From positions 62,001 through 126,000 of the forward strand of contig NZ_VEIY01000008.1 of NCBI RefSeq assembly GCF_007680845.1: a DNA stretch of 64,000 bases. The letters run 5' to 3'. Below the pieces are notes generated by a model. That model was given only the letters and a program-made list of their open reading frames with translations. It was not told where the DNA came from and made no database searches. A program made the position numbers and the translations under genes. Shown piece after piece: positions 60,057-64,000 of the stretch (positions are counted from its first letter, which is position 1; each line of letters starts with the position of its first letter). Origin of the DNA: Curtobacterium pusillum (GTDB taxonomy: Bacteria > Actinomycetota > Actinomycetes > Actinomycetales > Microbacteriaceae).

Positions 60057-61302
60057 AGGTCCCCAGGACGCGCTCGCCGAACGCCGACGCGAACGTCCGG
60101 TCCGGGTCGGCTCCGCGGACGAGCTCGCGGAAGTCCGCCAGCCGCGGGTACAGCGCGGCGACCGCCGACGGGTCGAGCGAGCTCATCTTCCCCCAGTGCG
60201 GGCGCCCGTCGAACGGTGCGAGGAGCGCCTCGAGGTCGGGGAGCAGCGCGGCGACCTCGGCGGGGTGCTTCTGCCACGTGAACGCGATGCAGAGCACGTC
60301 CTCGCCCTGGGTCGGGCTGAGCCAGAACGGGTCCGCTGCCATCGTCCGGAGCTCGCACACGTGCAGGTGCGGCTGGATCCGGTCGGCCATCGTGCGGACG
60401 GCGTCGAGCGCGGCCGCGGCGTGCCGGAGCGGGACGAAGTGTTCGCTCTGCACCTCGGACCCGTGGCTCGGCACGGACTCGATCGGGAAGTGCGGCAGCC
60501 GGTCCCACCACGGGCCGACCGAACCGTCACGGGCGGTGCGGTGCCCGTCCCCGGGCGAACCGGGGAGCCGCGGCGCCCCGAACAGCTCCGCCGGCACGTC
60601 CACGTCGTCGGCACCGTCCGGTACCCGGGACTTCAGCAGGACCCCGGTGATCTCGTCGCCGAACACCGTGTAGGAGCACACGCTCGTCGCGGCCGCCTGC
60701 ACCTCGGCGACGTGCGCGGTGAAGGTGTCCCACGGCATCGCGCCGTAGACGTCCTGTCGCATCCGGTAGGTCGGCTCGACGTCGAGCGTCACCCGGGTGA
60801 CGATGCCGAGCAGCCCGAGGTGCAGCACGGCGCCGTCGAACTCCGGGGTCCCTCGGGCGATGGTGCGCGCGGAGCCGTCGGGCCCGAGCACCTCGAAGGA
60901 CCGGACGGCGGTGCTGAGCGACCCGAGCGACGTGCCGGACCCGTGCGTCCCGGTCGCGATCGCCCCACCGAGCGAGATGTGCGGGAGCGACCCCATGTTG
61001 TGAAGGCCGTACCCGGCACGGTCGAGCTCCGGAGCGACGACGCCGTACCGTGTGCCGGCGCCCATCGTCACCGTGCACTGCGCTCGGTCGACCACGAGGT
61101 CCGTCGGGATCCCGGTGAGGTCGAGGAGCACGCCCGGAGCGTCGGCGGAGTCGTTGAACGAGTGCCGCGTCCCGAGCCCGTGCACGCGCGGGGAGCGTGC
61201 CACGATCTCGGCGGCCTCGTCGACCGACGCGGGGCGGAGGACCCGCTCGGCCGTGTAGGTGACCGTGCCGGACCAGTTCAGCTCGCTCGTCGTCGACCGC
61301 AT
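60055..61302 (-). CDS. Alditol oxidase-like FAD-binding oxidoreductase
   Basis: A 415-aa flavoprotein of the alditol/xylitol oxidase (AldO) and lactone-oxidase group. RVHGLGTRHSFNDSADAPGV has the histidine (H47 in RHSFN) that carries FAD covalently in AldO. HISLGGAIATGTHGSGTSLG is the second FAD loop, and the C-terminal RPHWGKMSSLDPSAVAALYP contains the HWGK motif. It would oxidise a polyol at C1 with oxygen. ATG at 61302 chosen; a GTG nine bases upstream in frame is an alternative. No sugar-alcohol transporter is next to it. Confidence 0.9.
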   Translation of the reverse strand: MRSTTSELNWSGTVTYTAERVLRPASVDEAAEIVARSPRVHGLGTRHSFNDSADAPGVLLDLTGIPTDLVVDRAQCTVTMGAGTRYGVVAPELDRAGYGLHNMGSLPHISLGGAIATGTHGSGTSLGSLSTAVRSFEVLGPDGSARTIARGTPEFDGAVLHLGLLGIVTRVTLDVEPTYRMRQDVYGAMPWDTFTAHVAEVQAAATSVCSYTVFGDEITGVLLKSRVPDGADDVDVPAELFGAPRLPGSPGDGHRTARDGSVGPWWDRLPHFPIESVPSHGSEVQSEHFVPLRHAAAALDAVRTMADRIQPHLHVCELRTMAADPFWLSPTQGEDVLCIAFTWQKHPAEVAALLPDLEALLAPFDGRPHWGKMSSLDPSAVAALYPRLADFRELVRGADPDRTFASAFGERVLGT

Positions 61303-61343
61303 GCCGACCACGATGCCACGCGTGGGTGCACGTTCCTCGACGA

Positions 61344-61406
61344 CGAACCACGGAACCGACGTCGAACCAGGCGGGCAAGCCGGTTCGACGTCGGTTCCGT
61401 GGTTCG
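61344..61406. terminator. Terminator hairpin
   Basis: Perfect 25-base arms (61344-61368 and 61382-61406) with a 13-base loop, between the DHA2 gene and the oxidase gene on the same strand. Core CGAACCACGGAACCGACG. Confidence 0.8.
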
Positions 61407-61449
61407 ATCCGAGCGCGGAGGCACTCGGCGCCGACGTTCCGTGCGCGCG

Positions 61450-62928
61450 TCAGTGCATCGACGGTGCCGGTGCGCCCTCGGGGGTCTCGGGACGGCGGAC
61501 CATCGAGGACGTGGCGATCCCGAACAGCGAGATGACCGCACCGACCAGGAACGCCGTCTTCACGCCGGACGCGGTCGCCTCCGCGAGACCGGACGCCCCG
61601 CTGCCCGACGCCGCGCTCGATGCCCCGATGGTGAGGAGCGTCACGAACAAGGCCGTCCCGGCGGCACCGGCGAGCTGCTGGGCGGTGCCGAGGACGGCGC
61701 TGCCGTGCGAGTACAGCTTCGGGGGCAGACCGCCGAGCGCGGCGGTGAACAGCGGCGTGAAGGTCAGGGCGAGTCCGACGCTCAGGACCACGTGCGCCCC
61801 GAGGACGAACCACACGCTCGTGTGCACGCCGACGGTCGAGAGCCCCCAGAGCACGGCGCTGACGATGATCGAGCCCGGGATCAGCAGCACGCGCGGGCCC
61901 CGACGGTCGTAGATCCGGCCGACGACGGGGGACAGCAACCCCATGATGAGGCCGCCGGGCAGCAGGAGCAGGCCGACGGCGAGGACGTCGAGCCCGAGGA
62001 CCCGTTCGAGGTAGATCGGCAGCAGGATCAGCGTGCCGAACATCGCCATGAAGCTCAGCGCCATCGCGACGATCGGGAGCGTGAAGCCCTTGGTCCGGAA
62101 GGTCCGGAGGTCGAGCAGTGCCCGGTCGCTGCGCTGGAGCCGGGTCTGCCGGAACACGAACAGCGCGAGGGCGACGACGCCCACGGCGAGCGCGGTGATC
62201 GGGACGAGCGGACCGGTCGCCCCGGCTTCGCCGATGCTCGACAGGCCGTAGACGATCCCGCCGAACGCGAAGGCGGAGAGGACCACCGAGAGGACGTCGA
62301 GGGGCGCCTTCCGCGGCGTCGAGACGTTCCGGACCTTGACCGCGCCGAGGACCAGCGCGGCGAGTGCGATCGGCAGGACGAAGCCGAACAGCCAGCGCCA
62401 GTCGAACGCGTTGAGGATCAGGCCGGAGATCGTCGGGCCGATGGCGGGTGCGACGGAGATGACGATCGAGATGTTCCCCATCACCCGTCCGCGGTGTGCG
62501 GGCTCGATGAGCGTGAGCACCGTCGTCATGAGCAGCGGCATCATGATCGCCGTGCCGCTGGCCTGCACGATGCGGCCGACGAGCAGCACCGCGAACCCCG
62601 GCGCGAGCACGGCGATCAGGGTGCCCGCGGAGAACAGGCTCATCGCCCAGACGAACACCGGGCGGGTGTTGAAGCGCTGCAGCAGGAAGCCGGTGATCGG
62701 GATGACCACGGCCATGGTGAGCAGGAAGCCCGTGGTGAGCCACTGGCCGGTCGCGGCGCTGATACCGAGGTCGTCCATGAGCCGCGGCAGGGCGACGCCC
62801 ATGATCGTCTCGTTGAGGATCACGACGAACGCCGAGACGAGCAGCAGCCCGATCACGAGCCGGGTCTCACCAGGGGAGGGCTGCGCGACGCTCCCGGTGC
62901 GGGGTGCGGAATCGACGGCCTGGGACAT
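61450..62928 (-). CDS. DHA2-family (EmrB/QacA-like) drug exporter
   Basis: A 492-aa MFS exporter with 14 predicted helices. LVIGLLLVSAFVVILNETIM and GQWLTTGFLLTMAVVIPITG begin it. The motif-A-like loop is QRFNTRPVFVWAMSLFSAGT, motif C is NISIVISVAPAIGPTISGLI, and PRGP-type loops follow in the second half. The VVILNETIMGVALP start is typical of DHA2. ATG at 62928 has CAGGAGC upstream; longer in-frame reading is rejected. The substrate is unknown; drug or lipid export is usual. Confidence 0.92.
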   Translation of the reverse strand: MSQAVDSAPRTGSVAQPSPGETRLVIGLLLVSAFVVILNETIMGVALPRLMDDLGISAATGQWLTTGFLLTMAVVIPITGFLLQRFNTRPVFVWAMSLFSAGTLIAVLAPGFAVLLVGRIVQASGTAIMMPLLMTTVLTLIEPAHRGRVMGNISIVISVAPAIGPTISGLILNAFDWRWLFGFVLPIALAALVLGAVKVRNVSTPRKAPLDVLSVVLSAFAFGGIVYGLSSIGEAGATGPLVPITALAVGVVALALFVFRQTRLQRSDRALLDLRTFRTKGFTLPIVAMALSFMAMFGTLILLPIYLERVLGLDVLAVGLLLLPGGLIMGLLSPVVGRIYDRRGPRVLLIPGSIIVSAVLWGLSTVGVHTSVWFVLGAHVVLSVGLALTFTPLFTAALGGLPPKLYSHGSAVLGTAQQLAGAAGTALFVTLLTIGASSAASGSGASGLAEATASGVKTAFLVGAVISLFGIATSSMVRRPETPEGAPAPSMH

Positions 62929-63039
62929 GCGGGGCTCCTGGTGGATCACGACTGGCGGGACGAGGGGGCGCACGACGCGCAGACAGGGCAACCGCCTGAG
63001 TGGATTCGATTATTCCGCTTCCCGGTGACACCGGGCCGA

Positions 63040-63321
63040 TCAGTGCAGGATCGCGAACCCGTCCCCGTCGCCGTGCGGCACGACCGGGCGGCACGTCACG
63101 TCGGTCACGGTGGCGGACGGGGGTCCGGTCCGGATGAACGTCATCAGCGCGTCGACCGCCGGTTCGGGCCCTTCGGCCTCGACCTCGACCGTCCCGTCGA
63201 ACAGGTTCCTGGCGTACCCGTCGAGCTCGAGCCCGTCGGCCTTCCGTGCGGTCCAGTACCGGAAACCGACCCCCTGGACCGTCCCCGACACGACGGCGTG
63301 CACCCTCGTCACCGTTGTCAT
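63040..63321 (-). CDS. acyP: Acylphosphatase
   Basis: A 93-aa acylphosphatase that hydrolyses acyl phosphates such as acetyl- or carbamoyl-phosphate. The active-site loop HAVVSGTVQGVGFRYWTA holds the phosphate-binding R21, and GYARNLFDGTVEVEAEGP carries the catalytic N39. ATG at 63321, with TACATT seven bases upstream (leaderless); a TTG further upstream is not needed. Divergent from the NrtR-like gene. Confidence 0.95.
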   Translation of the reverse strand: MTTVTRVHAVVSGTVQGVGFRYWTARKADGLELDGYARNLFDGTVEVEAEGPEPAVDALMTFIRTGPPSATVTDVTCRPVVPHGDGDGFAILH

Positions 63322-63328
63322 GCGGCTC

Positions 63329-63334
63329 AATGTA
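63329..63334 (-). promoter_or_regulatory. -10 element, leaderless promoter of acylphosphatase gene
   Basis: On the minus strand TACATT seven bases before the ATG at 63321. Confidence 0.55.
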
Positions 63335-63393
63335 GGCGCGGCACCGACCCGGGAGTTTTCGCCGCTGTTTCCGTCTCGTGAAACCCGGTGATA

Positions 63394-63432
63394 GTGTCAT
63401 TGCAACCCGAACACTTCGAGTCAAGATGACAC
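63394..63432. promoter_or_regulatory. Possible operator in the NrtR-like gene start region
   Basis: Half-sites GTGTCAT (63394-63400) and ATGACAC (63426-63432) form an inverted pair with a 25-base gap, the second covering the start codon. A TAGTGT hexamer at 63392-63397 may be the -10 with a leader of about 25 bases. Confidence 0.35.
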
Positions 63433-64000
63433 AAATTAGCGAACCCTCCGAACCCCTCATCCGCGTCGCGGTCTCGACCGTGATCGTCGCGTTGCGCCCG
63501 CACCCCGACACCGGTGCGCCGGCGCTCTGGATGCCCCTGGTGCGCCGTGTCGCCGAGCCGTTCGAGGGCTCGTGGGCGCTCCCGGGCGGCTGGGTCCAGC
63601 CGGACGAGGGGCTCGAGGACTCCGCCGCCGCCCGGCTCCGAGAGACGACGAACGTCCAGCCGCGCTACCTCGAGCAGCTCTACGCGTTCGGTGACGTCGA
63701 CCGCTCCACCAGTCGGGTCGTCTCCATCGTCTACTGGGCGCTCGTCCACCCGGACGAGGCGAGCTCGGTCCCGGACGACTGGAACGTGCGCTGGTTCCTC
63801 GCCGACGAGCACCCGCCGCTCGCGTTCGACCACGACCGCATCGTGGCGTACGCGCTCTGGCGGCTCCGCAACAAGATGTCGTACTCCCGGATCGCCCAGG
63901 CGTTCCTGGGGGACCGGTTCACCCTCGCCGAACTCCGCGGGGTGTACGAGGCGGTGCTCGGGCGTGCGCTCGACCCCGCGAACTTCCGCCGCCAGGTCGA
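63426..64000 (+). CDS. NrtR-like Nudix-domain regulator, 3' end outside window
   Basis: At least 191 residues, open at the window end. The N-terminal Nudix-like domain (about 10-130) has EPFEGSWALPGGWVQPDEGL, but its Nudix box is degenerate (AARLRETTNV in place of RExxEE), so hydrolase activity is doubtful. The C-terminal part starts a winged helix with LRNKMSYSRIAQAFLGDRFT and LAELRGVYEAVLGRALDPAN. This two-domain layout is that of NrtR, the NAD-metabolism repressor that senses ADP-ribose. nadABC-type genes would be expected to follow, beyond the window. Confidence 0.85.
   Translation, partial: MTQISEPSEPLIRVAVSTVIVALRPHPDTGAPALWMPLVRRVAEPFEGSWALPGGWVQPDEGLEDSAAARLRETTNVQPRYLEQLYAFGDVDRSTSRVVSIVYWALVHPDEASSVPDDWNVRWFLADEHPPLAFDHDRIVAYALWRLRNKMSYSRIAQAFLGDRFTLAELRGVYEAVLGRALDPANFRRQV

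Noticed and set aside
59674..63381. A 1235-codon open frame on the plus strand
   Set aside because: It runs antisense to the oxidase, DHA2 exporter and acylphosphatase genes, all of which have clear family motifs. Its translation is low-complexity R/E/G/D sequence.

Overview
The window is a 64 kb chromosomal segment of a very GC-rich actinobacterium. The gene set is typical of Microbacteriaceae, with Curtobacterium or a close relative the best guess: MT0933-type small antitoxin, LtrA, sufS-sufU without sufBCD next to it, an NrtR-type Nudix regulator, and many GTG starts with GTGA/ATGA overlaps. The genus is an inference; no rRNA or tRNA gene is visible. I count 68 protein genes, two of them cut by the window ends. 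I see no insertion sequence, prophage, CRISPR array or replication origin, so this reads as ordinary chromosome with dense regulatory and repeat signals.

Layout. 1-4.7 kb: the end of an ABC exporter locus with a LolA-like exported protein, a SorC-type regulator, a DinB-fold protein and a histidine phosphatase. 4.8-12.4 kb: glpD divergent from a second SorC-type regulator with paired operators between them, then an AraC regulator, an FAD-linked oxidase, alanine dehydrogenase and a TspO-type membrane protein. 12.5-19.1 kb: CorA, a GH36 alpha-galactosidase, a ClC channel, a small antitoxin-like protein and SufS-SufU. 19.2-24.4 kb: a TetR-controlled oxidoreductase with two clear operators, an FMN monooxygenase, a GNAT, a VOC protein and a VIT-type metal transporter. 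24.5-32.2 kb: an NCS1 transporter with an Asp/Glu/hydantoin racemase, a GNAT/SRPBCC pair, an M19 dipeptidase, a DUF899 protein, cysK-cysE, an excalibur protein and a YjbR protein. 32.3-33.8 kb: an ECF sigma factor in an overlapping operon with two Asp23-like proteins. 33.9-48.2 kb: LtrA, a secreted muralytic protein with a long leader, MarR and GntR regulators, coaBC, esterase, SDR, LLM oxidoreductase, PNPOx-like, PIG-V-like and RidA genes. 48.2-55.1 kb: a five-gene operon (D-threonine aldolase-like, IclR, KDG kinase, KDPG/KHG aldolase, N-acyl-D-amino-acid deacylase) divergent from an MFS exporter. 55.3-64 kb: an endonuclease/phosphatase-fold protein, a tandem hairpin array, a metQNI methionine importer, a 2'-5' RNA ligase-like protein, an alditol oxidase-like enzyme, a DHA2 exporter, acylphosphatase and an NrtR-like protein.

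Two genome-wide styles stand out. First, at least 16 genes have a -10 hexamer of the form TANNNT placed 6-8 bases before the start codon and no Shine-Dalgarno, so their mRNAs should be leaderless; this fixes several start codons, for example in coaBC and the AraC gene. Second, a dispersed repeat with core CTGGAGGCGCGG recurs about 15 times, sometimes as near-perfect palindromes of 32-50 bases. It mostly lies between convergent genes, but also between divergent promoters and inside three coding sequences. A second family (GCGAAAGCGACAG hairpins) and a three-copy tandem hairpin array at 56.1-56.4 kb add to this repeat landscape, which is the least explained part of the window.
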